Origin: an uncultured bacterium
GTDB taxonomy: Bacteria; Spirochaetota; Leptospiria; Leptospirales; Leptonemataceae
Assembly (NCBI GenBank): GCA_937928085.1
Contig: CALFVU010000007.1
Location: 124,001 to 188,000, forward strand
Direction: 5' to 3'
Length of the DNA: 64,000 bases
The position numbers and the translations under genes were made by a program. Shown piece by piece: positions 1 through 8,477 of this stretch. Every line of letters begins with the position of its first letter. Position 1 is the stretch's first letter. The notes below the pieces were generated by a model. The model was not told the origin of the DNA. It saw nothing but the letters and a program-made list of their open reading frames with translations, and searched no databases.

Positions 1-41
1 TAATAAATTTTTCTTTCATTTAAAGGTGTTTTTATAAATAA

Positions 42-899
42 CTATTCTAACAAAAGAATTTGTCTCTGAATTTCTTTTTGTATAGAATCAAGATATTCTA
101 TATAAGAATTGCTATTTTTAAAATATGATTTTTTTTGTTGAACAATTTGATTTAACTGATTTAAAATTTGTATTGTGTAATTCTTGATTTCTTGATGTTC
201 TTTCATGTAGTCTCTTCGCAAAATACTTCTAAGATTGATTGGATAAATGTCGCGTGCTATCATACCTACTTTTTCTTGAACTGTTTTTGGTTCTATGATG
301 AGAAATTTTTCTTCTTCTTTTGATTTATAAGCTTTATATTTTAATGTAAATCCAAAAAATAGTTTATGTAGTTCTTTTTTTCTTGTATCAAAATCATTTA
401 GTTTTAAGTAGAGATTCCATTTTTCATCCCAGCTTAATGAATTAAAATCCTTCGGAATTTCTTCTTTGGGCAATTCATCAGTTTCTACAATTCCCAACTC
501 AGCTGAATAGAACTTCCATATATTATTTCTTTCTTGTTTAAGAATTCGAATATCATCAGGAGAGGCTAGAAATAAATTATAGTTTTCTTTTGGGGCTTGT
601 GAATTATAAACATAATGATCCAATGCTCTTCGTTCGGGATAATATCCTGCTTCTAAGTCATTCATTAAAGATAAATAACTATCAGGATGTTTTTTATTTT
701 CAAAAAAGATTTGATAAGAATGGTTATTATTAAAAAATACAATTATTTTTACATCGCCATTTTTTGGATTTCTTATGGAGTTATAAATTACTTCTTCTTC
801 TGCTAAAAGTTTACCTCTTTGAATTCTTTTTTTTTCTAAAATTAGATAATATTTTTTTATAATTTCCTTTATATCGCTTTTTATTTCTACATCTACCAT
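42..899 (-). CDS. Hypothetical protein, 285 aa
   Basis: I do not recognise this protein. It is soluble-looking, with no signal peptide or membrane segment, and is rich in Lys, Glu and Ile. The middle holds a conserved-looking stretch (SLSWDEKWNLYLKLNDFDTR, about residues 155-174), and the C-terminal 60 residues look helical and coiled-coil-like. The ATG at 899 has no clear Shine-Dalgarno sequence. It lies upstream of nothing on its own strand inside the window, and thioredoxin is the next gene behind it after about 160 bases. The clean 285-codon frame in AT-rich DNA supports a real gene; its function is unknown. Confidence 0.75.
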   Translation of the reverse strand: MVDVEIKSDIKEIIKKYYLILEKKRIQRGKLLAEEEVIYNSIRNPKNGDVKIIVFFNNNHSYQIFFENKKHPDSYLSLMNDLEAGYYPERRALDHYVYNSQAPKENYNLFLASPDDIRILKQERNNIWKFYSAELGIVETDELPKEEIPKDFNSLSWDEKWNLYLKLNDFDTRKKELHKLFFGFTLKYKAYKSKEEEKFLIIEPKTVQEKVGMIARDIYPINLRSILRRDYMKEHQEIKNYTIQILNQLNQIVQQKKSYFKNSNSYIEYLDSIQKEIQRQILLLE

Positions 900-1062
900 A
901 TAACTAAATTAGACTATTAAATTTAATTTTTATTTAAATTTTTTTTGTTCTTACTAGTCAATACTCATTTTTTTTTAATTTAAATTAGTTTAAGAAAAAT
1001 TCTTAAATTTTAATTGTGTAATGATATTGTATTTTTTAATTTCTGATTAAGTTTTTTTTGAA

Positions 1063-1374
1063 TTAAATATATTTTTGAATAATTTTTTTAAGATGATCCT
1101 TTGGTAAAAGACCTATAATTTTATCAATAGGATGACCATCTTTGTAAATTACTAATGTAGGAATAGCAGTAATACCAAGAGAATTAGCCACTTCTGGGTT
1201 TTCATCTACATTGATTTTCTTAAACTGAATATTTTTCATTTCGTTAGAAAGTTCTTCTATTATAGGAGATAAAATTCTACAAGGACCGCACCATTCTGCC
1301 CAAAAATCAATGATAACAAGACCTTTTGATGTTTCTTCTGTAAAGGTTGCGTCTGTGATTTCTTTTACTGCCAT
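1063..1374 (-). CDS. trxA: Thioredoxin
   Basis: This is a cytoplasmic thiol-disulfide oxidoreductase of 103 aa, the usual length for a single-domain thioredoxin. The redox motif WCGPC sits at residues 28-32 after the typical IIDFWAE strand, and the cis-proline segment AIPTLVIYKDG follows at about residues 70-80. The start is supported by an AGAGG Shine-Dalgarno sequence a few bases upstream of the ATG at 1374. It probably reduces ribonucleotide reductase, peroxiredoxins and similar proteins; that role is family knowledge. The neighbours give no special context. Confidence 0.96.
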   Translation of the reverse strand: MAVKEITDATFTEETSKGLVIIDFWAEWCGPCRILSPIIEELSNEMKNIQFKKINVDENPEVANSLGITAIPTLVIYKDGHPIDKIIGLLPKDHLKKIIQKYI

Positions 1375-1435
1375 AAATACCTCTTTATATACTCTGTAAT
1401 TGGATTCAATATAAAATAAATAAATATTTTAGCAA

Positions 1436-2248
1436 TTACTTTTTTTTCGTTCCTTTCTCTTTTTTTTCTTTTTCCAAAATGGCATCGATTTTTTCTTTTG
1501 TAGATTCTAAAGCTAAACTGATTTTATTTTCTTCTTGTTTGTTTCCAATGAAATTATAAATTCTTTTTAATAATTCCTGATTTTTTTTTACATTTTGTAA
1601 GCTTTCTAAATCTTTAGAGGCTAACTCATATTTAGATCGATATTCTTGAGAAGCTTTTTGTAAAATTTCTATTAAAAGATCTAAATGATTATGTAAAGCT
1701 TCATAAAACTCCATGTCTGGATTTTTTGTTTTTTCTAGTAATTTAAAATCTAAAAATATAAAAATTAATAATGCAAATTTCTGGTACAATTCCGGCAGAG
1801 ACCATCGATATTTTCCTGGAAGTTCTAATTCATATATTTTATTGATAATTAAATTTAAAGCTTTCATTAAATGATATCGTTGGATAGGATTGGTTTTAGA
1901 AATTTTTTGTAAAAATTCTTGATTATCTGTAAAACTGGATTGATGATCAATTTTTGCTAGATTTAAAAAATCCGAAATAATCGAATAAATTTCTTTTCTA
2001 GCATCACTAATGTATGCGTCTCCTCTTATGTTCTGGATAACCTGTGATAAGATTGCAATATTGCAATTTATAGAAGCTTTTTGAATTTTAATAATACATT
2101 CTTTAATTTTTGCATATTCCAATATTTCCTTTTCTTTTTTACCAACAGAAACAATTATTTTTGCTTCTTTTTCTAATTCTTGCAATTTTTCTTTGTACTT
2201 ATTATATTTTGTTTTAAATTCTTCTTTTTCTTTTTTCATTATTGCCAT
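1436..2248 (-). CDS. Hypothetical helical/coiled-coil protein, 270 aa
   Basis: This is an unrecognised protein that is almost entirely alpha-helical in composition. Its N-terminus (residues 4-40) and C-terminus (about 215-270) are strongly charged Lys/Glu heptad-like segments, typical of coiled coils, and it ends in a lysine-rich tail. There is no signal peptide. An alternative start is the Met three codons in (2239); neither start has a strong Shine-Dalgarno sequence. It is divergent from tatA, which starts about 80 bases away. The function is unknown. Confidence 0.7.
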   Translation of the reverse strand: MAIMKKEKEEFKTKYNKYKEKLQELEKEAKIIVSVGKKEKEILEYAKIKECIIKIQKASINCNIAILSQVIQNIRGDAYISDARKEIYSIISDFLNLAKIDHQSSFTDNQEFLQKISKTNPIQRYHLMKALNLIINKIYELELPGKYRWSLPELYQKFALLIFIFLDFKLLEKTKNPDMEFYEALHNHLDLLIEILQKASQEYRSKYELASKDLESLQNVKKNQELLKRIYNFIGNKQEENKISLALESTKEKIDAILEKEKKEKGTKKK

Positions 2249-2329
2249 TTGAGCTATTCTAGGAAATTTAAATAAATTATCAATGTTTTTTTTTCTTGTA
2301 TTTCAAGAATCTTTTGTTTACTTGGTAGT

Positions 2330-2584
2330 ATGAAAATTTTTTTAATAATAGGTGGATTGGGTACGACAGAATTAATAATTATTTTAGTAATAGTATTATT
2401 ACTTTTTGGTGGTAGAAAAATACCTCAACTTGCGAAAGATATTGGGTTAGGAATTAAAGAGTTTAAAAAAGGATTAAGTGGCAACGAAGAAATTGAAAAA
2501 ATAACTTACGAGGATTCTAGTGATTCTTTTACAAAATCCAAAAATGAGGTTAAAAAAACTGTTAAGAAAAAGAAAAACACATAA
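2330..2584 (+). CDS. tatA: Sec-independent translocase subunit TatA
   Basis: TatA forms the translocation pore of the twin-arginine pathway in the inner membrane. The 84-aa protein has the family layout: a short N-terminus, one transmembrane helix ([16 protein letters not shown]), the [14 protein letters not shown] hinge and amphipathic helix, then a charged tail. It begins [11 protein letters not shown], a few residues longer than many TatA proteins. tatC follows after 18 bases on the same strand, which strengthens the call and suggests a minimal TatAC system; no separate tatB is seen here. Confidence 0.93.
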   Translation: MKIFLIIGGLGTTELIIILVIVLLLFGGRKIPQLAKDIGLGIKEFKKGLSGNEEIEKITYEDSSDSFTKSKNEVKKTVKKKKNT

Positions 2585-2602
2585 CTTTGATTTTATTTCG
2601 TA

Positions 2603-3424
2603 ATGGAGAAAAAAAGAAAAGTTACTAATGTAAAAAAAACACCAAAAATAGTTAAAGAAAAAAAAAATACTTCAAAAGAAAAACTTCCTGAAGAGATAAA
2701 TCCTCGCGAAAAATATATGACAATTGGGGATCATCTGGAGGAGCTAAGAAAAAAGATTTTTTATGTAATTGGTGTTTGGCTTTTTTTTTCTTTAATAGTA
2801 GGTATTTTTATAGAAAAAATACACATTTTTTTGGTTCAACCTTTTAAAGAAGTATCTAATTATCAATTGATATTAGGAACGATTTACGGACCGTTAGAAA
2901 TTTATTTTAAACTTGCTATTGTTATTGGTGTTTTAATTTCTCTGCCGATCAATTTAAATATTTTATGGAGTTATATAACACCAGCTCTTAGTGAAAAAAC
3001 AGCTATTATCGGTCATGTTGTAATTTTTATTTCTTCGATTTTATTTTGGCTTGGTGTTGCATTTGGTTGGTTTTATCTTTTTCCTTTTTCCTTAAAGATG
3101 ATGTTAGAAAGTTTTTTACCAGCTGAAACTATTGCACAAACTACCGTTGAAAAGTACTATAGTTTTTTGTTTATGATACTAATAGGAACCGGAATTTCTT
3201 TTCAACTTCCCTTGTTGATAGTTTCTTTAGGATCGATAGGGTTAGTTACCCTGGAATGGCACAAAAAAAAATGGAAATTTATAATAATCTTAGTTTTTTT
3301 ACTTTCTGCATTTATAACTCCACCCGATCCATTAAGTATGTTTGTGATGGCATTTCCATTGTTATTTTTGTATTTTTTTTCTGTAGGTATAGTTTGGCTT
3401 ATAGAGAAAAGAAGAAACAATTAA
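2603..3424 (+). CDS. tatC: Sec-independent translocase subunit TatC
   Basis: TatC is the polytopic inner-membrane receptor that binds twin-arginine signal peptides. The protein has 273 aa, somewhat longer than typical because of a lysine-rich N-terminal extension of about 35 residues. The family signature GDHLEELRKKIFY follows at about residues 43-55, and six hydrophobic segments can be traced, with the conserved AFITPPDPLSM near the last ones. It lies directly behind tatA. Its stop codon overlaps the stop of the convergent minus-strand gene by three bases. Confidence 0.95.
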   Translation: MEKKRKVTNVKKTPKIVKEKKNTSKEKLPEEINPREKYMTIGDHLEELRKKIFYVIGVWLFFSLIVGIFIEKIHIFLVQPFKEVSNYQLILGTIYGPLEIYFKLAIVIGVLISLPINLNILWSYITPALSEKTAIIGHVVIFISSILFWLGVAFGWFYLFPFSLKMMLESFLPAETIAQTTVEKYYSFLFMILIGTGISFQLPLLIVSLGSIGLVTLEWHKKKWKFIIILVFLLSAFITPPDPLSMFVMAFPLLFLYFFSVGIVWLIEKRRNN

Positions 3425-4179
3425 ATTTGATCTGCATAAACTAATTGTATTGTTTTTATTTTTTTCCATTCATTTCGAAATTTATCATAATATGTAAATT
3501 GTTTTAATCTTGATAGGGAATCATACTCATAAACACACTTAGATTGAGATTCTAGTGAAGTTTTATTTCTTTGAACTAAACGATTATCCTTATAAATATA
3601 TTCGATTTTCATTAAAGTTACATTATTTTCTTTAAATTCTAATGATTCGACCAATCCGTTTTTTAATTTTATTATAAATGGTTCGATATAATTATTTGAA
3701 AATTCTTTACCGGTAATTTTATTTTTTTCGTATTGATACTTCCTCGTAAGAATCAATTGGTCATTTTTATAAAATTTGATATTAACTAAATTTTCTTTAT
3801 AATATTCTCTTACTTTTAAAGAAATAGGATTTTTTAAATGATCGAAATACACTTCTCTGGTTACTTTACTGTTCGAATCGTAAAAGTATTGAATCTCTCC
3901 TTTAAGCTCATTTTTATCGTTAAAAATTTTTTCAGCAATTAATTTACCATCAGGTGAATACTGCAGTAAAGATTTTTCTAAAATTTGATCTTTTTCGTTA
4001 AGAGCAATTAGCATGTATGGCCTTTTATTGATATTTGGATCTCCATAAAGAAGAGTTGGACCTAAAGGATTGAAAGTTCCTGGTTCATAAATATCAAAAC
4101 CCAACATTTTTTTATTTTCTAAAGGAAAAATAGAATGAAATACAAAAAAAACTGCAAGACAACATGTAAGAAACTTCAT
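3421..4179 (-). CDS. Secreted protein with YD/MORN-like repeats
   Basis: This exported protein has about 252 aa when started at 4179. The start was chosen because MKFLTCCLAVFFVFHSIFP then forms a good N-terminal signal peptide; an in-frame ATG at 4188 is also possible, and the longer frame to 4236 adds an unlikely extension. The mature part has loosely repeated Tyr-rich units such as IQYFYDSNSKVTREVYFD and CVYEYDSLSRLKQFTYYD. These recall YD-repeat or MORN-like beta-hairpin repeats, but the match is weak. It converges on tatC with overlapping stop codons. The function is unknown, probably envelope-associated. Confidence 0.7.
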   Translation of the reverse strand: MKFLTCCLAVFFVFHSIFPLENKKMLGFDIYEPGTFNPLGPTLLYGDPNINKRPYMLIALNEKDQILEKSLLQYSPDGKLIAEKIFNDKNELKGEIQYFYDSNSKVTREVYFDHLKNPISLKVREYYKENLVNIKFYKNDQLILTRKYQYEKNKITGKEFSNNYIEPFIIKLKNGLVESLEFKENNVTLMKIEYIYKDNRLVQRNKTSLESQSKCVYEYDSLSRLKQFTYYDKFRNEWKKIKTIQLVYADQI

Positions 4180-4280
4180 ACTAGTCATTATATTCGGATA
4201 AACACAAAAAAATATTAGTATAAAATCATATTTCAATATTTGAAAAAAATCAAATGTAATTATTTATTAAAAATGTATAA

Positions 4281-4308
4281 TTGTAAAATAAAGAAATAAA
4301 AACATAAT
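4281..4308 (+). promoter_or_regulatory. Possible sigma70-type promoter
   Basis: TTGTAA (4281-4286) and CATAAT (4303-4308) are separated by 16 bases, about 70 bases upstream of the ATG at 4381. In DNA this AT-rich such matches arise by chance, so this is a suggestion only. Confidence 0.25.
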
Positions 4309-4380
4309 TTATATAAAAACTAATCTATAAAACTTCGTAAAAATATAACAATAAAAAAGATAAAATAAGGGGAGGATTGT

Positions 4381-4788
4381 ATGATTGAAAACCAGATAAG
4401 GGAATTAAAAACACATAAAGAAGATTTATATAAAATACTTAAGGATATGTTGGAATGGGAAGAGAAAAATTATCGTGTGGTTTCTAATGTAGAAGCTAAT
4501 GACAGGAATCTAAAAAAATTATTTTTAGAACTACATCCGAATAAAGTAAGAATTACACTATTAAAACTCGATACATTTTTATATTTTGTTGTGCTTCAAT
4601 ATAAGACGTTTTCTGATGAGATTACGACTAGTTGGATCCATGAAGATTTAGTGTATAAAGAGAGATGTATTCTAAAAAATAAACCAGAAAATATCTCTCA
4701 TCAATTGATAACATTAACAGATCTATATGAATTAGCAGAACCAATAGAAGATCCTCAGTTGGTTGTTAGCCAGAGCATGACAGCATAA
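4381..4788 (+). CDS. Hypothetical protein, 135 aa
   Basis: This small soluble protein is not recognised. The start is well supported by a strong GGGGAGG Shine-Dalgarno sequence eight bases before the ATG, the best in this part of the window, which suggests good expression. Residues 1-30 look like a charged helix (RELKTHKEDLYKILKDMLEW). The rest alternates hydrophobic and charged residues as in a compact alpha/beta domain. It stands alone, divergent from the upstream secreted protein and convergent with the tRNA cluster. The function is unknown. Confidence 0.75.
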   Translation: MIENQIRELKTHKEDLYKILKDMLEWEEKNYRVVSNVEANDRNLKKLFLELHPNKVRITLLKLDTFLYFVVLQYKTFSDEITTSWIHEDLVYKERCILKNKPENISHQLITLTDLYELAEPIEDPQLVVSQSMTA

Positions 4789-4799
4789 AACAGTGAGAA

Positions 4800-4874
4800 T
4801 GGAGCGGGAAACGGGACTTGAACCCGCGGCCTTCTCCTTGGCAAGGAGACGCTCTACCACTGAGCTATTCCCGC
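4800..4874 (-). tRNA. tRNA-Gly (GCC)
   Basis: The reverse complement folds into a full cloverleaf with acceptor GCGGGAA/TTCCCGC, anticodon GCC in the loop TTGCCAA, and T-loop GGTTCAAGTCC. The 3' CCA appears to be encoded (4800-4802), unlike most other tRNAs in this cluster. It is the last gene of the minus-strand tRNA cluster. Confidence 0.96.
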
Positions 4875-4878
4875 ATAA

Positions 4879-4961
4879 TGCGAGTGAAGGGACTTGAACC
4901 CTTACGCCTTATAGGCGCCAGACCCTAAATCTGGTGTGTCTACCAATTCCACCACACTCGC
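4879..4961 (-). tRNA. tRNA-Leu (UAG)
   Basis: The reverse complement gives a class II tRNA with acceptor GCGAGTG/CACTCGC, anticodon loop TTTAGGG (anticodon TAG), a long variable arm, and the TTCAAGTCC T-loop. CCA is not encoded. Confidence 0.95.
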
Positions 4962-5030
4962 TTATTAGCAGTGTAGTATTTTGTATAAAAGCAAGTAAGT
5001 CAATCTTTTCTTTATTTTATTTAATATTTG

Positions 5031-5104
5031 GGCGAACGACGGGACTTGAACCCGCGACCACCAGAGCCACAATCTGGCGCTCTACCAGTTGAGCTACGTC
5101 CGCC
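5031..5104 (-). tRNA. tRNA-His (GUG)
   Basis: The reverse complement gives acceptor GCGGACG/CGTTCGC with the extra 5' G opposite C73 that marks tRNA-His. The anticodon is GTG in the loop ATTGTGG. A full CCA is not encoded. A 70-base spacer separates it from the tRNA-Leu gene downstream of it in the cluster. Confidence 0.96.
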
Positions 5105-5109
5105 ATGTT

Positions 5110-5183
5110 CGCGTCAGGGAGGATTCGAACCCCCGACCTGCGGCTTAGAAGGCCGTTGCTCTATCCAGCTGAGCTACTGACGC
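5110..5183 (-). tRNA. tRNA-Arg (UCU)
   Basis: The reverse complement gives acceptor GCGTCAG/CTGACGC, D-loop AGCTGGATAGAG, anticodon TCT (CTTCTAA), and T-loop GGTTCGAATCC. CCA is not encoded. AGA is a heavily used Arg codon in this AT-rich genome, so this should be a major tRNA. Confidence 0.96.
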
Positions 5184-5186
5184 ATA

Positions 5187-5258
5187 TCGGGATGGCAGGA
5201 TTTGAACCTGCGACCCTCTGCACCCAAAACAGATGCGCTCCCGCTGCGCTACATCCCG
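5187..5258 (-). tRNA. tRNA-Pro (UGG)
   Basis: The reverse complement gives acceptor CGGGATG/CATCCCG, a short D-loop, anticodon TGG in the loop TTTGGGT, and T-loop GGTTCAAATCC. CCA is not encoded. It is the first gene of the cluster in the direction of transcription (Pro, Arg, His, Leu, Gly). Confidence 0.95.
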
Positions 5259-5356
5259 TTAGCTTCCATTTTTTTTAAAAAACCCTTTTCGTCTATAAAA
5301 AATTAATGACAATTTTATAATACTCTTAAAATCATCTAGATAAATCATTAAAAATT

Positions 5357-5926
5357 ATGAAATCCATACAAAAAAAAATACAAACATCATTTCAAAAAGT
5401 TTACTCTCCTATTTGGGAAAAAATAAAATCTACCTCCGAAGATCCAATAAAACAACAAATCGAAATAATGTCTCGATTGAGGTTATTTAAAGATATACCA
5501 AAAACTACGATCAGATTAATTCGTGCTAGATGTCATCAAAGAATTTATAAAAAAAACGAAGTGATTTTTTACGAAGGAGAACCAGGAATAGGATTATATA
5601 TAATTATAGAAGGTAAAGTAGAAATATATAAAGAAAAAAATAATAAAAAAATAATTCTTTCTACTTTATCATCTGAAGATTTTTTTGGCGAACTTTCTTT
5701 ATTAGTTATCGATAAACCAAGATCCGCTTCTGCTGTAGCATTAGAACCTACAACATTATTAGGATTTTTTAATCCCGATTTAAAGGTTATTATGAAGCGA
5801 AATCCGCATATTGCTTCGATAATTTTGTTAAATATTGCTAATATTATAGGAGAAAGGTTGATTAAAACAAACGAATTATTAGAAAAATACTTAGAATTTT
5901 CAGGTGAGTTTTATGAGAAAGATTAA
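5357..5926 (+). CDS. Cyclic nucleotide-binding domain protein
   Basis: This 189-aa protein carries one cNMP-binding (CAP_ED) domain at about residues 45-160. The characteristic elements are visible: EGEPGIGLYIIIEGKVEIY, then the phosphate-binding cassette FFGELSLL...KPRSASA with the conserved Glu and Arg that contact the cyclic nucleotide. No DNA-binding helix-turn-helix follows; the C-terminal part is a helix (NIIGERLIKTNELLEKY). It is therefore probably a cAMP- or cGMP-responsive adaptor rather than a Crp-type regulator. It overlaps the start of the following permease gene by 14 bases, so the two are probably co-expressed. Cyclases elsewhere in the window could supply the ligand. Confidence 0.88.
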   Translation: MKSIQKKIQTSFQKVYSPIWEKIKSTSEDPIKQQIEIMSRLRLFKDIPKTTIRLIRARCHQRIYKKNEVIFYEGEPGIGLYIIIEGKVEIYKEKNNKKIILSTLSSEDFFGELSLLVIDKPRSASAVALEPTTLLGFFNPDLKVIMKRNPHIASIILLNIANIIGERLIKTNELLEKYLEFSGEFYEKD

Positions 5927-6956
5927 TCTTGCAAATTTAATTGTTAAAACTCTTTTTTTTGGTTTTGTTTTTTTTATCATTTTTTTTATTTTTTATGGAA
6001 TTAAAGAATTGGCTGTTTCTTTTCTTATTGCTTTTTTACTTTCTTTGTTTTTAAATCGTTTTGTTTATTTTTTTGAAAGCATAGGAATTCCAAGATTGGC
6101 TAGTGTGATTTTTGTGATTTTATTTGTGGTATTATTTTTAATTTTTATTTTTCAGTTGATCTTTCCTTTTTTTGTAGAACAGATCAATAAATATTTAGAA
6201 CTTGCGAAATACATTATGTCTCGATTGCCAGAACTAATCAATAAATTTAATCAAGAGTACAGTCGATTTTTACCAGAAGGTTTTCGCAACATACAAATTG
6301 ATTTAAAATGGGTATTTGATTCTCTATTAATAAAACCTCTACAAAATTTAAATTTATTTGATATCATTCCTAATATTTTAACGTTTTTGATTATAACTCC
6401 GATTCTTTTGTTTATCTTTTTATTAGAAGGAGATAGTATTTATCAGTATTTGATGAGTTTAGTTCCTAACAGATTTTTTGAGATGACTGTAATGATCACC
6501 TACAACATAAAAAATGGTATTATATCTTATTTAAGAGCTTTAACTATTCAGATTTTTATTTTAGCAATGATTTTGATTCCAGGATTGATGTTAATACATT
6601 TACCTTATGGAATTGCCTTAGGGAGTTTTGCAGCCCTAATTAACATAGTTCCTTATATAGGTCCTATTCTAGGAGTTTTGCCTATCATAATGGTTGCTCT
6701 AATTAGTGATGCTTATCTTTTGCCTTTATCTTTAATTGTTTTTGGTATAGCTCAGCTTGTGGATAATGTTTTTACCCAACCTATAATTTTAGCAAAATCA
6801 ATCGATGTTCATCCTATTCTTGCAATTCTTGCTTTAATTACTTTTCAAAAATGGATGGGAATATTAGGAATGGTGATTGCAATTCCTGTAACTGGAATTT
6901 TAATTATGACCATACAAACTATGTATAAATCTTTAAAATCTTTTGATATTTTATAA
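5913..6956 (+). CDS. AI-2E family transporter (PerM-like)
   Basis: This is a polytopic inner-membrane protein of 347 aa with about eight hydrophobic segments and the family's hallmark C-terminal blocks: LPYGIALGSFAALINIVPYIGP, then LVDNVFTQPIILAKSIDVHP. The start was set at the ATG at 5913 because AGGTGA lies five bases upstream; an in-frame GTG at 5904 is the alternative. Family members include TqsA (AI-2 export) and Na+/H+ antiporter-like proteins, so the substrate cannot be named. It overlaps the preceding cNMP-binding gene, which suggests a functional link. Confidence 0.9.
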   Translation: MRKINLANLIVKTLFFGFVFFIIFFIFYGIKELAVSFLIAFLLSLFLNRFVYFFESIGIPRLASVIFVILFVVLFLIFIFQLIFPFFVEQINKYLELAKYIMSRLPELINKFNQEYSRFLPEGFRNIQIDLKWVFDSLLIKPLQNLNLFDIIPNILTFLIITPILLFIFLLEGDSIYQYLMSLVPNRFFEMTVMITYNIKNGIISYLRALTIQIFILAMILIPGLMLIHLPYGIALGSFAALINIVPYIGPILGVLPIIMVALISDAYLLPLSLIVFGIAQLVDNVFTQPIILAKSIDVHPILAILALITFQKWMGILGMVIAIPVTGILIMTIQTMYKSLKSFDIL

Positions 6957-6990
6957 AAATTTTTTTATTTTTTTTGAATTATAAAAAAAA

Positions 6991-7482
6991 TTACTTTTCT
7001 AAAAGGATAATAAAATAAAGTCTTCCAATCAATTGGGTTTCTTTAAAAATATTAAAAATTATATGATATTGTCTATATTGATCAAAATTAATTAAAAAAA
7101 CTTTGTGACTCAGATTTTCTGGTGCTTTTAAAGAGAGTTTGAATTTTGCATACGAAAATTCTTGTATAAATATAGCAGCGATTTGATTGATGATTTCCAT
7201 TAAAATAGAGTTTGCCATTCCTTTTTGGTATGTATCTGTATGATATTTTTTACTAATATGTGGAAGAATTTTTAATTTCGTAGCTCCATCCATAGAAAGG
7301 AAAAAAATACCAGAAAAATCTCCTTCGAAAGAAATTTTTGTAGCGAATTCGAAACAAATACCTTCATTTAAGGAAGATCCAAAAGCTTCTCTTTTAAGTG
7401 TTATGTCAAAATGATCAATAAAAAATTCTGGCAAAACGTGCGAAAGAGTTAAGATGATTTTTTCGTCTAAAAGTGGATTCAT
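6991..7482 (-). CDS. CheX-like chemotaxis phosphatase family protein
   Basis: This 163-aa protein resembles the CheX/CheC fold. A strand pair (FSGIFFLSMDGATKLKILPHI) is followed by a long helix (MANSILMEIINQIAAIFIQEF) in the position of the CheX catalytic helix with its E..N motif, here E-I-I-N. CheX dephosphorylates CheY-P in spirochaetes; that role is family knowledge and the similarity is moderate. The longer frame to 7536 would start inside tRNA-Leu, so the start was placed at the ATG at 7482, just after the tRNA gene. It converges with the permease gene. Confidence 0.6.
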   Translation of the reverse strand: MNPLLDEKIILTLSHVLPEFFIDHFDITLKREAFGSSLNEGICFEFATKISFEGDFSGIFFLSMDGATKLKILPHISKKYHTDTYQKGMANSILMEIINQIAAIFIQEFSYAKFKLSLKAPENLSHKVFLINFDQYRQYHIIFNIFKETQLIGRLYFIILLEK

Positions 7483-7491
7483 GTTTTTATA

Positions 7492-7573
7492 TGCTCGGAG
7501 GGGGACTTGAACCCCCACGCTTTTCAGCCCTACCACCTCAAAGTAGTGTGTCTACCAATTCCACCATCCGAGC
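7492..7573 (-). tRNA. tRNA-Leu (GAG)
   Basis: The reverse complement gives a class II tRNA with acceptor GCTCGGA/TCCGAGC, anticodon GAG in the loop TTGAGGT, and a long variable arm. CCA is not encoded. It lies between pyrF and the CheX-like gene, all on the minus strand. Confidence 0.95.
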
Positions 7574-7618
7574 TTAATGTATCATAAAATTTTTGTTTTT
7601 TTCTATGTCGAGATTTTT

Positions 7619-8416
7619 TTAAAGGTTGATTTGTCTGAGATATTCTTTTATTTTTAATTCTAGATTTTCTTTATTGTCAGATGCATACAAAATACTTCTA
7701 CCAACATTGATTAAAATATTTTTGCCAAAAATTTCTTTGACTGTTTTTACATCACCACCTTGGCTGCCGACTCCAGGAATAAAAATAGGAATATCTTTTA
7801 AAATATTTTTAATTTCTATAAGATGCTTTTTCTCATTTGTAGCTCCTACCACAGCCATCACATTATTGTTTATCTGGTTCCATTCATATATTTTTGATGC
7901 GATAGTTAAATAAAGTGGTATGTTTCCATAAAATTCAAATTCTTTATTTGAGGGATTCGAAGTTAAGCAGAGTATAATACAACCTTTTTGTGAATATTCT
8001 ATAAAAGGACGTATAGAATCTATACCAAGTAGAGGATTAATGGTAATGGCATCGAAATTCCAAGTTTCAAAGAAAGCTTTTGCATAATGTTTTGCTGTGT
8101 TTTCGATATCTCCCACTTTTGCATCAAGAATAAGAAATTTTTTTTCGTTTTTTGAAATATCTTTTATTTTTTTGATGATTTGTTCAAGGATTTCAATTCC
8201 TTCTTTTCCAAGAGATAAGTAAAAAGCAATATTAAATTTATAAGCAATGCAATGGGAATAAGTAATTTGTATAATATCATTTAAAAAGTCATACACACCA
8301 CTAATATTTTTTGAATAACCGTTTGGTAAAAATTTTAGATCGGGATCCATTCCAACGCAGAGATTATTATTTTTTTTTAAGATTGTGGTTTTAATTTCTT
8401 GATTAAAGGTTGACAT
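7619..8416 (-). CDS. pyrF: Orotidine 5'-phosphate decarboxylase
   Basis: PyrF makes UMP from OMP, the last step of de novo pyrimidine synthesis. The protein has 265 aa, and its sequence fits the longer (type 2) OMP decarboxylases. Visible signatures are the substrate region CVGMDPDLKFLP at the N-terminus, the catalytic Lys/Asp block LILDAKVGDIENTAKHYA (about residues 95-112), and the phosphate-binding PGVGSQGGD and NVGRSILYA near the C-terminus. It stands behind tRNA-Leu and is divergent from the acyl-CoA ligase. Confidence 0.94.
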   Translation of the reverse strand: MSTFNQEIKTTILKKNNNLCVGMDPDLKFLPNGYSKNISGVYDFLNDIIQITYSHCIAYKFNIAFYLSLGKEGIEILEQIIKKIKDISKNEKKFLILDAKVGDIENTAKHYAKAFFETWNFDAITINPLLGIDSIRPFIEYSQKGCIILCLTSNPSNKEFEFYGNIPLYLTIASKIYEWNQINNNVMAVVGATNEKKHLIEIKNILKDIPIFIPGVGSQGGDVKTVKEIFGKNILINVGRSILYASDNKENLELKIKEYLRQINL

Positions 8417-8462
8417 TGAATATCACTTAATTATTATGCTTTCAAATTTTTCAACAATAAAT

Positions 8463-8477
8463 AAGGAGGAACTTGTG
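8463..8477 (+). promoter_or_regulatory. Shine-Dalgarno that decides a GTG start
   Basis: AAGGAGG at 8463-8469 is followed after five bases by GTG (8475-8477). This consensus site favours the internal GTG over the upstream in-frame ATG at 8436, which has no Shine-Dalgarno sequence and would place the site inside the coding region. Confidence 0.75.

Noticed and set aside
7483-7536. N-terminal extension of the CheX-like protein into tRNA-Leu
   Set aside because: It would translate tRNA sequence; the ATG at 7482 lies just outside the tRNA gene.
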